A DNA stretch of 64,000 bases from Acidovorax sp. A1169 (GTDB lineage Bacteria > Pseudomonadota > Gammaproteobacteria > Burkholderiales > Burkholderiaceae_C): assembly GCF_030704685.1 (NCBI RefSeq), contig NZ_JAUZDX010000015.1:1-64000 (forward strand), written 5' to 3'. Within the stretch, counting starts at the first letter, position 1. Each line of letters begins with the position of its first letter. Under the pieces are notes generated by a model. That model was not told the origin of the DNA, ran no database searches, and was given only the letters and a program-made list of their open reading frames with translations. Shown in pieces: positions 54,800 through 63,416 of this stretch. The translations under genes were made by a program, and so were the position numbers.

Positions 54800-55984
54800 T
54801 CAGGCGGACTGGTAGAGCGTGACCACGCAGGCCCCGCCCAGGCCCAGGTTGTGCTGCAGTGCGGTGCGGGCGCCGGGCACCTGGCGGTCCTCGGCCGTGC
54901 CGCGCAGCTGGTGCGCGAGTTCGTAGCACTGCGCCAGTCCGGTGGCGCCCAGCGGGTGCCCCTTGGAGAGCAGGCCTCCCGATGGATTGGTGACCACCTT
55001 GCCGCCATAAGTGTTGTCACCCGCGTCGATGAAGGCGGCCGCGCCACCCGGTGGGCACAGGCCCAGGGCCTCGTAGCTGATGAGTTCGTTCTGCGCAAAG
55101 CAGTCGTGCAGTTCCACCACGTCCAGGTCCTCGGGGCCGATGCCGGCCTGCTCATACACCTTGTGCGCTGCCGCTGCCGTCATGCGGTAGCCCACCAGGT
55201 TCATCATGTCGTGGCTCTCAAACGCATCGGGCCGGTCCGTGGTCATGGCCTGCGCGGCAATGAACACGTCAGTGCGCAGGCCGTGGCGCCGGGCGAAGGA
55301 TTCGGACACCAACACGGCAGCCGCCGCGCCGCAGGTCGGCGGGCAGGCCATGAGCCGGGTGAGCACGCCGGGCCAGAGCATGGGCGCGTTCATCACGTCC
55401 TGCACCGACAGCTCCTTGCGCAGCAGGGCCAGCGGGTTGCGCGCGGCGTGGCGGCTGGCCTTGGCGCGCACCTGGGCGAAGGATTCGAGCGGTGTGCCGT
55501 ACTTTTGCATATGGCTCTGGCCCGCACCGCCAAAGTAGCGCAGCGCCAGGGGCAACTCGGGCATGCCGACCAGCTCGGCAGCCTCGCGGTCGAAGTCCTC
55601 GAAGGGGCTGGGCCGGTCATTGAACATGGTGCCAATGGCGCCCGGGCTCATCTGCTCGAAGCCCAATGCCAGCACGCAGTCGGCCGCTCCGCTTTCAATG
55701 GCCTGGCGCGCCAGGAACAGCGCGGTGGAGCCGGTCGAGCAGTTGTTGTTGACGTTGAAGACCGGTATGCCCGTCATGCCCAGGCCATAGACGGCCTTCT
55801 GGCCGCTGGTGGAATCGCCGTAGACGTAGCCGACATAGGCCTGCTCGATGGCGCCGTAGGCGATGCCCGCGTCTTCCAGCGCAAGCCGACCGGCCCGGCC
55901 CGCCATCACGGGATAGGACTCATTGGCGCCCGGTTTGACGAACGGGATCATGCCCACGCCCGCGATGAATGCCTTGTGTGACAT
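54800..55984 (-). CDS. SCP-x-type thiolase (lipid-transfer protein family)
   Basis: 394 aa from ATG 55984. The nucleophile C82 is in NVNNNCSTGSTAL; VVELHDCFAQNELISYEALG replaces the NEAFA block of classical thiolases; GGLLSKGHPLGATGLAQ holds the active-site histidine. These features mark the SCP-x/lipid-transfer branch, whose members cleave branched or sterol-side-chain 3-oxoacyl-CoAs, or act in retro-aldol-type cleavage. It is last in a minus-strand operon with an acyl-CoA synthetase, a DUF5938 reductase and an SDR. Its stop lies 6 bp from the end of the convergent Fur-family gene. Confidence 0.87.
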   Translation of the reverse strand: MSHKAFIAGVGMIPFVKPGANESYPVMAGRAGRLALEDAGIAYGAIEQAYVGYVYGDSTSGQKAVYGLGMTGIPVFNVNNNCSTGSTALFLARQAIESGAADCVLALGFEQMSPGAIGTMFNDRPSPFEDFDREAAELVGMPELPLALRYFGGAGQSHMQKYGTPLESFAQVRAKASRHAARNPLALLRKELSVQDVMNAPMLWPGVLTRLMACPPTCGAAAAVLVSESFARRHGLRTDVFIAAQAMTTDRPDAFESHDMMNLVGYRMTAAAAHKVYEQAGIGPEDLDVVELHDCFAQNELISYEALGLCPPGGAAAFIDAGDNTYGGKVVTNPSGGLLSKGHPLGATGLAQCYELAHQLRGTAEDRQVPGARTALQHNLGLGGACVVTLYQSA

Positions 55985-55995
55985 GTTGGCGTTCC

Positions 55996-57540
55996 TCAGG
56001 TTAGCGCTGGCCGCGCCAGCATCGTGGCGCGGATGTCCTTCTTCATCACCTTGCCCACCTTGGAGCGCGGCAAGTCGGGCCAGATCTCCACCAGCTTGGG
56101 TGCCTTCACGCTGCCGATGCGCGCCTTGACGAAGGCCGCAATCTCGTCGGGCTGCACGGTGCGGCCGGAGTGCAGTTGCAGCACGGCCACCACCTTCTCG
56201 CCCCACTTGTCGTCGGGCAGGCCGATGACGGCACTGTCCTGCACATCGGGGTGCTGCATCAGGGCCTGCTCGACCTCGACCGAATAGACGTTGAAGCCGC
56301 CGGTGATGATCATGTCCTTGGCGCGGTCGACGATGTACAGGAAGCCATCGGCATCGACCCTGCCGATGTCGCCCGTATGGTGCCAGCCGCCCTGCCCTGC
56401 CTCGGCTGTGGCCTTGGTATCCTTGTAATAGCCCATCATCACCAGCGAGCTGCGCACCACGATCTCGCCGGTTTCGCCGCTTGGCAACAACTGGCCTTCG
56501 CTGTCCATGGTGGCCACCTGCACCAGCGGGCCGGGCCGGCCGGCACTGGACAGGCGCTCGCGCGCCACCGATCCGTCGGCGTGAAAGTGCTCGCGCGGCG
56601 CCATCATGGAGATCATCATCGGCGCCTCGGTCTGGCCGAAGAGCTGGGCCATCACCGGGCCGATGGCCGTGAGCGCTTCTTCGAGCCGGGCCGCCGAGAT
56701 CGGTGCCGCGCCATACCAGAAGCATTGCAGCGAATCGAGCTTTGTGCTGGCCAGCTTCTCGTGCTGCAGCAGCATGTAGATCAGCGTGGGCGGCAGGAAG
56801 GTGTGCGTCACCCGGTGCCTTTCGATCAATGCGAGGAAGTCGCCCAGGTCGGGCTTGGGCATGATGACCACGCGCCCGCCCAGGGCCATCACCGGCAGGC
56901 ACAGCACCCCGGCCGCGTGGGTGAGCGGAGCCAGCGCCAGGTAGACCGGCCGGCCCTCGAACGGGTAGCCCATCAGGGTCAGCGCAGACATGGTCTCCAG
57001 GTTGCGGCCCGAAAGCATCACGCCCTTGGGCTGGCCCGTGGTGCCGCCGGTGCCGGCGATCATGGCCAGGTCGTCCACGGGGGCGATGGCGATGGGTTCG
57101 TTGCCCACGCCCTCCACCCATTGCACCCAGGACGGCGCCCACCCGAATGCCGCATCCAGGCAGACGAACTGGCGCACCTTGGGCAGTTGCGCGCGCATTT
57201 GCTCCACCATGGGCGCATAGGCGCTGTGGAAGATGAGGCAGCTGCAGTCGAAGGCGTCGAGCACGAAGCGGTTTTCGGACGCCTCGTTGCGCGGGTTCAC
57301 CGGGCACCACACGGCGGCGGCGCGCGAGATGCCGAACACACAGGCAAAGGCCAGGGCGACGTTGCTGGAGAGCACCGCCACCTTGTCGCCAGGCGCGATG
57401 CCCGAGCGCTGCAGCGCGTGCGCCACGCGGTGGCTGGTGCGCTGCACGTCGCCGTACGAGAGGTCGGCCGTGCCCATGGTCAGGCACGGCGACCTTTCGC
57501 CCAGCATGGCCCCCTTGTCGAGGTAGTCGATCAGGCGCAT
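55996..57540 (-). CDS. AMP-dependent acyl-CoA synthetase
   Basis: 514 aa from ATG 57540. The ATP loop is AGTGGTTGQPKGVML (about 168-182); the second motif is FGQTEAPM; HTGDIGRVDADGFLYIVDRAKDMIITGGFNVYSVEVE contains the hinge; and PRSKVGKVMKKDIR holds the catalytic lysine. It activates a carboxylic acid to its CoA ester through an acyl-AMP. It starts the degradation encoded by this operon, upstream of the thiolase by 11 bp. The acid is unknown; medium-chain or branched acids fit the neighbours. Confidence 0.92.
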   Translation of the reverse strand: MRLIDYLDKGAMLGERSPCLTMGTADLSYGDVQRTSHRVAHALQRSGIAPGDKVAVLSSNVALAFACVFGISRAAAVWCPVNPRNEASENRFVLDAFDCSCLIFHSAYAPMVEQMRAQLPKVRQFVCLDAAFGWAPSWVQWVEGVGNEPIAIAPVDDLAMIAGTGGTTGQPKGVMLSGRNLETMSALTLMGYPFEGRPVYLALAPLTHAAGVLCLPVMALGGRVVIMPKPDLGDFLALIERHRVTHTFLPPTLIYMLLQHEKLASTKLDSLQCFWYGAAPISAARLEEALTAIGPVMAQLFGQTEAPMMISMMAPREHFHADGSVARERLSSAGRPGPLVQVATMDSEGQLLPSGETGEIVVRSSLVMMGYYKDTKATAEAGQGGWHHTGDIGRVDADGFLYIVDRAKDMIITGGFNVYSVEVEQALMQHPDVQDSAVIGLPDDKWGEKVVAVLQLHSGRTVQPDEIAAFVKARIGSVKAPKLVEIWPDLPRSKVGKVMKKDIRATMLARPALT

Positions 57541-57553
57541 GGGGTGGCCCCGC

Positions 57554-58690
57554 TCAGCGCTGCACCGTGAGCACGGGCGGCTGCACCAGGCCGAAGCTGC
57601 GCAGCGCGCCCAGCAGCTCGTGGTGGCCAAAGGCCTGGCAGCCCGAGGCAAAGCCCACGCGCCGGGGCGCCTGCTGCAAGAGCGATGCCGCAGCAAAGGC
57701 CTGCATCAGCCCGGTCTGCTTGTAGTTGCAGTTGCCGTAGATCACGCAGTGCGCCCGCGCCAGCGGCCCCGAGGCATGCACCGAATCCACCGACTTGTTG
57801 ATGCGCGGGTTCTCGCGCGGCGGCATGGAGCCCATGACGGCGGCGGCCGTCTGCGCCAGGGCGGCGTAGCGGTCGTCGTGGTTCATGCCCTCGGTGGCCT
57901 TGAGCGCGGCGGCCACGATCTGCGGCACGCCCAGCATCAGCGGCTTGTTGAACACGCCGCCCAGCACCTTGACGTTGGCCACGCGCGGGTCCTTCTTGAA
58001 CCACACGGGGTGCGAAGTGCCGCCCCAGGGCAGCGCCAGCGCCGCCTCGTGCTGGCCGGGAATGGCCAGGCTGTACAGCCCGGCGTCGGGCTGCCACTCC
58101 ACATACTGGTTCTGCTCCAGGTAGTAGGCTTTGGACGTGGCGGCGTTGACCAGGATGGTCTGGGTGGAGGCCACGGTAGGGCTGCCGCCCCAGAACACCG
58201 CGATGTCCAGGGTGTCGAGGCCCGGCGTCTCCAGGCACAGTTGCGCCGCGATCTCGCCCGTGGTGTACATCTGCGCCAGGCCCGGCGACAGCAGCAGGCC
58301 GGCGGCGGCGAACTGTGCACCGTACTCGGCCTCCAGCGTGATCAGCCAGTCCTGCTCGCCCGTGGTGTCGGTGTAGTGGCATTTCGCGGCCAGGCTGGCC
58401 TGCACCACCTCGTGGCCGAATTTGGCGAAGGGCCCCACGGTGTTGAGCACGACCGAGGCGCCCTCGAACAGCGCCGTGAGCGCCTCCAGGGTGTGCGCGA
58501 CCTCGACCACCTCGTAGCTGGCGGTTTCGATGCCAGGCACGTGCGATTGCATCGCCTCGTCGAGCTTGTCCTTGCTGCGGCCAGCGGCGATGAAGGGGAT
58601 GTTGTACTCGCGCAGGTACTCGCAGACCAGACGGCCGGTGTAGCCGGAGGCGCCGTAGACCACGACGGGTTTCTTGGTGTTGTTGGCCAT
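57554..58690 (-). CDS. DUF5938/saccharopine-dehydrogenase-like reductase
   Basis: 378 aa from ATG 58690. The Rossmann start VVVYGASGYTGRLVCEYLREYN (9-30) and VVLNTVGPFAKFGHEVVQASLAAKCHYTDTTGE follow the saccharopine dehydrogenase-like/trans-acting enoyl reductase fold. The C-terminal part (WGGSPTVASTQTILVN, ALPWGGTSHPVWFKKDPRV) matches DUF5938 proteins. It probably reduces or oxidises a C=C or C-OH of a CoA-bound pathway intermediate with NAD(P)H. It lies between the acyl-CoA synthetase and the SDR in one operon. Confidence 0.82.
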   Translation of the reverse strand: MANNTKKPVVVYGASGYTGRLVCEYLREYNIPFIAAGRSKDKLDEAMQSHVPGIETASYEVVEVAHTLEALTALFEGASVVLNTVGPFAKFGHEVVQASLAAKCHYTDTTGEQDWLITLEAEYGAQFAAAGLLLSPGLAQMYTTGEIAAQLCLETPGLDTLDIAVFWGGSPTVASTQTILVNAATSKAYYLEQNQYVEWQPDAGLYSLAIPGQHEAALALPWGGTSHPVWFKKDPRVANVKVLGGVFNKPLMLGVPQIVAAALKATEGMNHDDRYAALAQTAAAVMGSMPPRENPRINKSVDSVHASGPLARAHCVIYGNCNYKQTGLMQAFAAASLLQQAPRRVGFASGCQAFGHHELLGALRSFGLVQPPVLTVQR

Positions 58691-58713
58691 GTTGTTGTGT
58701 CCTTGTGTGCTGC

Positions 58714-59520
58714 TCACATGCCCATGCCGCCGTCGACCGGCAAGCCGGCGCCGGTGATGAAGCGCGCCGCGTCGGAACACAGGAAAACCACGGCATCGGC
58801 CATGTCGGCCACCTCGCCCAGGCGGCCCGAGGGGGTCTGCTCGATGATGGCGCCCACGGCGGCCTCGGGCGACGCGAACAGGCCAGCGGCGACCACGTCG
58901 GAGGCCAGCTTCATGCCCATTTCGGTGGGCACCAGGCCGGGGTAGATGCAGTTCACGCGCACGCCATAGCCGAGCTTGCCCGACTCCATGGCGGCCACGC
59001 GCGTCAGCCGGTCCACGGCCGACTTGGTGGCCGAGTAGCCGGCGATCGCCGGGAAGGCAATGGTGGCGGCGACCGAAGAGATGTTGACCACCGCCCCGCC
59101 CTTGCCCGCACCGCCGCCTGGGCGCATGGCCCGAAACGCGTGCTTGAGGCCCAGTGCCGTGCCCACGATGTTCACGTCCAGCATGCGGCGCAACGCATCG
59201 GGCTCGATCTCGGTCACCAGGGCCGTGACCTCGATGCCGGCGTTGTTGATCAGGATGTCGAAGCCGCCCAATGTATCGACCGTGGCCTGCACGGCGGCGG
59301 CCCAGTCGGCCTCCTGCGTCACGTCGAGCTTCACGAAGCCTGCCTTGGCCCCGCCAGTCACCGCGAGCTTGCCGGCCGCCTCCTGGCCCAGCGAGGTGAG
59401 CACATCGCCAATCATCACCGAGGCCCCGGCTGCAGCGAGTGCCTGGGCCATGCCTTCACCGAGGCCGCGCGCGCCACCGGTGACCAGGGCCTTGCGGCCG
59501 GTCAAATCGAACTTCGTCAT
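58714..59520 (-). CDS. SDR-family oxidoreductase (hydroxyacyl-CoA dehydrogenase-like)
   Basis: 268 aa from ATG 59520. TGGARGLGEG (14-23) binds NAD(P); INNAGIEV, the serine in NISSVAA, and YSATKSAVDRLTR with the catalytic Tyr and Lys are present; NCIYPGLVPTEM and ITGAGLPVDGGMGM close the fold. It is the first gene of the minus-strand catabolic operon, and its promoter region carries two TetR-type operators. In this context it most likely oxidises the 3-hydroxyacyl-CoA that the SCP-x thiolase then cleaves. Confidence 0.9.
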   Translation of the reverse strand: MTKFDLTGRKALVTGGARGLGEGMAQALAAAGASVMIGDVLTSLGQEAAGKLAVTGGAKAGFVKLDVTQEADWAAAVQATVDTLGGFDILINNAGIEVTALVTEIEPDALRRMLDVNIVGTALGLKHAFRAMRPGGGAGKGGAVVNISSVAATIAFPAIAGYSATKSAVDRLTRVAAMESGKLGYGVRVNCIYPGLVPTEMGMKLASDVVAAGLFASPEAAVGAIIEQTPSGRLGEVADMADAVVFLCSDAARFITGAGLPVDGGMGM

Positions 59521-59602
59521 GTCTTGTCTCCTGATGGATAGGTATCGATCGCTGATGCACTGATCGTGTTCTTCGAGGAACGGGATTGATTCTGGGAATT
59601 CA

Positions 59603-59640
59603 CTTGACAACTGTCAAGACATTTTCTTGACAGGTGTCAT
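59603..59640. promoter_or_regulatory. Tandem TTGACA-N2-TGTCA operators in SDR/tetR divergent promoter
   Basis: CTTGACA AC TGTCAAG (59603-59618) is a perfect 7-bp inverted repeat; CTTGACA GG TGTCAT (59626-59640) is a near copy 23 bp on. The minus-strand half-site TTGACA (59612-59617) is also a perfect -35 box, with CAGAAT 17 bp downstream (59589-59594) as -10 for the SDR operon. A repressor bound here would block RNA polymerase. Confidence 0.7.
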
Positions 59641-59714
59641 AATTTCAATCGACCTGCCGCAGCCCATGCATGAAAAGACATGGCGGAGTGCCCGGCGCTG
59701 CCTACAATGGCGCG

Positions 59715-60380
59715 ATGGAAAGAGCACCCCGCCGTGACAAATACGCCGAGCGCCGCGCCGAACTGGGCGAGGCCGCGCTGCAGACGCTGGCCGAACTGGG
59801 CTATGCCCGCACCAGCCTGCGCGAGATCGCACAGAACTCCGCCTTCTCGCACGGCGTGCTGCACTACTACTTCACCGACAAGCTCGATCTCATCCTGTGC
59901 AGCGTGCGCCAGTACAAGGCGCGCTGCGTCACGCGCTATGACGAGGTGACCAACACCTCCACCACCTTTGCCGAGCTGGTCGATGGCTTCGTGGCGGTGC
60001 TGGGCGAGACGGTGCGCAGCGAAGCGCCCATGCACCGGCTCTGGTACGACATCCGTTCGCAGTCGCTGTTCGAGGATGCGTTGCGCGCCGACGTGGAGGC
60101 CATCGACAAGAGCCTGGCCAACATGGTCTGGCGCGTGCTCACGCGCATGTCCGAACTGGCCGGTCTGCCGGTGCGCGCGCCCATCGACCTCGCCTACGCC
60201 ATGTTCGATGGCGTGTTCCAGCAGTGCCTGCTGCGGCACATGGCTGGCGATGCAAAGGCCATACCGGTCATGCAGGGCCATGTGCGCCTGCTGGTGGAGC
60301 AACTGATCGGTGTGCCTGCCGCTGCGGCAGCACCTGCCAAGGCCATTCGCAAGCGCAAGCCGGCTGCACTCGCTGCATAG
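59715..60380 (+). CDS. TetR-family repressor
   Basis: 221 aa from ATG 59715; an upstream start would add 15 residues. The winged-free HTH of TetR is clear: AALQTLAELGYARTSLREIAQNSAFSHGVLHYYFTDKLDLILC (about 20-62). The C-terminal ligand domain (residues 70-200) is helical. It is divergent from the SDR-ligase-thiolase operon and flanked by the tandem palindromes, so it probably represses that operon and itself until an acyl-CoA or acid binds. A strong terminator follows it. Confidence 0.88.
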   Translation: MERAPRRDKYAERRAELGEAALQTLAELGYARTSLREIAQNSAFSHGVLHYYFTDKLDLILCSVRQYKARCVTRYDEVTNTSTTFAELVDGFVAVLGETVRSEAPMHRLWYDIRSQSLFEDALRADVEAIDKSLANMVWRVLTRMSELAGLPVRAPIDLAYAMFDGVFQQCLLRHMAGDAKAIPVMQGHVRLLVEQLIGVPAAAAAPAKAIRKRKPAALAA

Positions 60381-60411
60381 CGCCCTCACCCGTTCCGGGT
60401 GGACTGCCATG

Positions 60412-60443
60412 AAAGCCGTTCTGTTATGCAGAACGGCTTTTTT
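60412..60443 (+). terminator. Rho-independent terminator after tetR
   Basis: AAAGCCGTTCTG and CAGAACGGCTTT form a perfect 12-bp stem with a 5-base loop (TTATG), followed by TTTG. It lies 31 bp after the tetR stop and separates it from the lyase/CoA-transferase operon. Confidence 0.9.
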
Positions 60444-60540
60444 GTTTGCGGGCGAATGCTTGACCCTGTAGTAGATGCTCCTCATAATTTCATAAGTCAG
60501 ATTGACGTTCTTTCTTATAGAACAATACAGGAGACTCTCA

Positions 60541-61479
60541 GTGCCCCATGCTTTCGATGTCCTGATCAGCGAGGTCGGCCCGCGCGACGGCCTGCAGTCC
60601 GTGAAGGCGACCATGCCCACGGCCGACAAGCTGCGCTGGATCGATGCGCTCTACGCCGCCGGCGTGCGCGAGATCGAAGTGGCGTCCTTCGTGCCCGCCC
60701 GGCTGCTGCCGCAGATGGCCGATGCGGCCGAGGTGGTGCGCCACGCCATCACCCTGCCCGGCCTCACCGTCATGGCCCTGGTGCCCAACCGCAAGGGGGC
60801 CCAGGCGGCGCTGGAAGCGGGGGTGCACAAGCTCACCATGCCGGTGTCCGCCAGCGCCGCCCATTCGCTGGCCAATGTGCGCAAGACGCGCGAGGAGATG
60901 GTCGAGGAGGTGCGCGCCATTGCCGACCTGCGCCGCGACATCGCCCCGCATGTGAAGCTGGAGGCCGGCATTTCCACCGCCTTTGGCTGCACCCTGCAGG
61001 GCCTGGTGCCCGAGGACGAGGTGATCTGGCTGGCCGCGCAGTGCGTGCAGGCCGGTGCCGACGAATCGGGCCTGTCGGACACCGTGGGCTATGCGAACCC
61101 GGCCCAGGTGCGCCGGCTGTTCAGGCGCCTGCGTGCCGAACTCGGCGAAAAGGCTGGCGCCGCCCACATGCACAACACGCGCGGCCTGGGCCTGGCCAAT
61201 TGCCTGGCGGCCTACGAGGAAGGCGTGCGCACCTTCGACGCCTCGCTGGGCGGGCTGGGCGGCTGCCCCTACGCGCCGGGCGCCTCGGGCAACGTGGTCA
61301 CCGAAGACCTGGTCTTCATGTTCGAGGCCAGCGGCATCGCCACCGGCATCGACCTGCAGCGGCTGATGCAGGCGCGCGCCCCGCTGCTGGCCGGCCTGCC
61401 CGGCGAGCCCGTGTACGGCATGACGCCCGAGGCCGGCCTGCCCAAGGGCTTCGTGCAACAAGGAGCCCGCCATGTCTGA
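60541..61479 (+). CDS. Hydroxymethylglutaryl-CoA lyase family protein
   Basis: 312 aa from GTG 60541, chosen because AGGAG lies seven bases upstream and SEVGPRDGLQ then falls close to the N-terminus. HMG-CoA lyase motifs: the catalytic Arg-Asp in GPRDGLQ, EVASFVPARLLPQMAD, HMHNTRGLGLANCLAAYEEG with the metal histidines, and GGLGGCPYAPGASGNVVTEDL with the catalytic cysteine. It splits HMG-CoA, or a similar 3-hydroxy-3-methyl acid CoA ester, into acetyl-CoA and a keto acid. It overlaps the CoA-transferase by 8 bp. Confidence 0.92.
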   Translation: MPHAFDVLISEVGPRDGLQSVKATMPTADKLRWIDALYAAGVREIEVASFVPARLLPQMADAAEVVRHAITLPGLTVMALVPNRKGAQAALEAGVHKLTMPVSASAAHSLANVRKTREEMVEEVRAIADLRRDIAPHVKLEAGISTAFGCTLQGLVPEDEVIWLAAQCVQAGADESGLSDTVGYANPAQVRRLFRRLRAELGEKAGAAHMHNTRGLGLANCLAAYEEGVRTFDASLGGLGGCPYAPGASGNVVTEDLVFMFEASGIATGIDLQRLMQARAPLLAGLPGEPVYGMTPEAGLPKGFVQQGARHV

Positions 61480-62674
61480 GGCCGTGCAGGGCGACAAGCC
61501 CCTGCCCTACGCCGGCATCCGCGTGGTGGAGTTCACCCACATGGTCATGGGCCCCACCTGCGGCATGGTGCTGGCCGACCTGGGGGCCGAGGTGATCAAG
61601 GTCGAGCCCATCGAGGGCGACAGCACGCGCCACCTGCTGGGCTCGGGCGCTGGGTTCTTCCCGACCTTCAACCGCAACAAGAAGAGCATTGCACTTGACC
61701 TCAAGAAACCCGAGGGCGTTGAAGCCGCGCTGCGCCTGATCGCCACGGCCGACATCGTGAGCGAGAACTTCAAGCCCGGCACCATGGCCAAGCTGGGGCT
61801 GGACTGCGCCTCCCTGCGCAAGCTCAACCCGCGCCTCATCTACGTGAGCCACAAGGGCTTTCTGCCCGGCCCCTACGAGCAGCGCACGGCCCTGGACGAG
61901 GTGGTGCAGATGATGGGCGGCCTGGCCTACATGACCGGGCGCCCGGGCGACCCGCTGCGCGCGGGCACCAGCGTCAACGACATCATGGGTGGCATGTTCG
62001 GTGCCATCGGTGCCATGGCGGCGCTGCGCCAGCGCGAGCTGACCGGCGAAGGCTCCGAAGTGCAGGCTGCGCTGTTCGAGAACAACGTCTTTCTGGTGGC
62101 GCAGCACATGATGCAGTTCGCCAGCACCGGCAAGGCGGCCAACCCCATGCCCAGCCGCATCTCGGCCTGGGCCATCTACGACGTGTTCACCGTGAAGAAT
62201 GGCGAGCAGATCTTCCTGGCCGCCGTGAGCGACAAGCAGTGGGCCATTTTCTGCGAGGCGCTGGGCCTGGCTGACCTGCTGGCCGATCCGCGCCTGAAAA
62301 CCAATAACGACCGCGTGCAGGCGCGCGATTGGCTGATGCCCCAGTTGCGCTCGCACCTGTCAGGGCGCAGCGCAGCGGAGCTGGCGGGCATCTTCGAGGC
62401 GAACGAACTGCCATTCGCCCCGATCACCAGGCCCGAGGAGCTGTTCGACGACCCGCACCTCAACCAAAGCGGGGGCCTGGCACCCATCCGCCTGAACAAC
62501 GGCACCGAATCCAAGGTGCCGCTGCTGCCCCTCACGCTGGGGGGCATGCGCCCCGGCGTGCGCCTGCAGCCGCCGCGCGCGGGTGAGCACACGGCCGCGC
62601 TGCTGCAGGAGGTGGGTTACTCGGACGCCGAGGTGGCCGCACTGCGGGCGCAGGGTGCCGTGGCCGGCGGCTGA
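61472..62674 (+). CDS. CaiB/BaiF family III CoA-transferase
   Basis: 400 aa; the ATG lies within the end of the lyase gene. Family motifs: GIRVVEFTHMVMGPTCGMVLADLGAEVIKVEPIEGDSTR, SIALDLKKPEGVEAALRLIATADIVSENFKPGTMAKLGL, and TALDEVVQMMGGLAYMTG with the likely catalytic aspartate. It probably loads CoA onto the free acid cleaved by the upstream lyase, as in meglutol-type catabolism. The substrate is inferred only from this pairing. Confidence 0.9.
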   Translation: MSEAVQGDKPLPYAGIRVVEFTHMVMGPTCGMVLADLGAEVIKVEPIEGDSTRHLLGSGAGFFPTFNRNKKSIALDLKKPEGVEAALRLIATADIVSENFKPGTMAKLGLDCASLRKLNPRLIYVSHKGFLPGPYEQRTALDEVVQMMGGLAYMTGRPGDPLRAGTSVNDIMGGMFGAIGAMAALRQRELTGEGSEVQAALFENNVFLVAQHMMQFASTGKAANPMPSRISAWAIYDVFTVKNGEQIFLAAVSDKQWAIFCEALGLADLLADPRLKTNNDRVQARDWLMPQLRSHLSGRSAAELAGIFEANELPFAPITRPEELFDDPHLNQSGGLAPIRLNNGTESKVPLLPLTLGGMRPGVRLQPPRAGEHTAALLQEVGYSDAEVAALRAQGAVAGG

Positions 62675-62872
62675 CTGCAACACCCCCACCTCCAAACCGG
62701 CCGGACAACGGCGGGCCAGCATTTCTCCCAGGCAAAACCCCCTCTTCTCTGCACACGGTTGGCGCAGCCCTCCATCCGGCACGATATGGTCATTTCGTGG
62801 ATGCAAGAATCTGCGCCGGCTGTTATAACTCTCACATAGAAACGGCCGCAAAGGCTGGCGAGGGGGAACACC

Positions 62873-63403
62873 ATGACCGATGCGAAGGGGGCCACTGGCC
62901 CGTTGTCACGCTTGGCAGCAGGCGTTCTGGTGGCGGCGTGCACGCTTTTCCATGCCCAGGCGCAGACGCTGGAAAAGCCCGCAGGGCCTGTGGTGCTGAC
63001 CATCCAGGGCAGCGTCAGCAAAGCCAACCACGGTGAGAAGGCGCAGTTCGACATGAAGATGCTCGAAAAGCTGCCCCAGAAGAGCTTCACCACCCAGACC
63101 CCCTGGTACCCCAAACCCGTCACCTTCACCGGGCCGCTGCTGCGCGACGTGCTGGCGGCTGCGGGCGCCAAAGGCAGCAAGATCACGGCGGTGGCGCTCA
63201 ACGACTACAAGACCGAGATCCCGTTCGACGATGCCACGCGCCACGACGTGATCGTGGCCCGGCTCATGAACGACCGCGCCATGCCGATCCGCGAGAAGGG
63301 CCCGCTCTTCATCGTCTTCCCCTTCGATACCAAGGCCGAATTGCGTACCGAGCTGTACTACAACCGTTCTGCCTGGCAGCTCAGCACCCTGCAGATCAAG
63401 TAG
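62873..63403 (+). CDS. Exported molybdopterin-oxidoreductase-fold protein without cysteine
   Basis: 176 aa. Signal peptide RLAAGVLVAACTLFHAQA, so it is periplasmic. The mature part (VVLTIQGSVSK, FDMKMLEKLPQKSFTT, VTFTGPLLRDVLAAAGAKG, AVALNDYKTEIPFDDA, GPLFIVFPFD) has the SUOX/YedY-type fold. No cysteine remains after signal cleavage, and the usual Mo-ligand cysteine position seems to read threonine. It is thus probably not a Moco enzyme but a binding or structural domain. It lies 13 bp before a membrane sensor gene, so it may present a ligand to that sensor. Confidence 0.8.
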   Translation: MTDAKGATGPLSRLAAGVLVAACTLFHAQAQTLEKPAGPVVLTIQGSVSKANHGEKAQFDMKMLEKLPQKSFTTQTPWYPKPVTFTGPLLRDVLAAAGAKGSKITAVALNDYKTEIPFDDATRHDVIVARLMNDRAMPIREKGPLFIVFPFDTKAELRTELYYNRSAWQLSTLQIK

Positions 63404-63416
63404 CAGTCTGCTGCCC

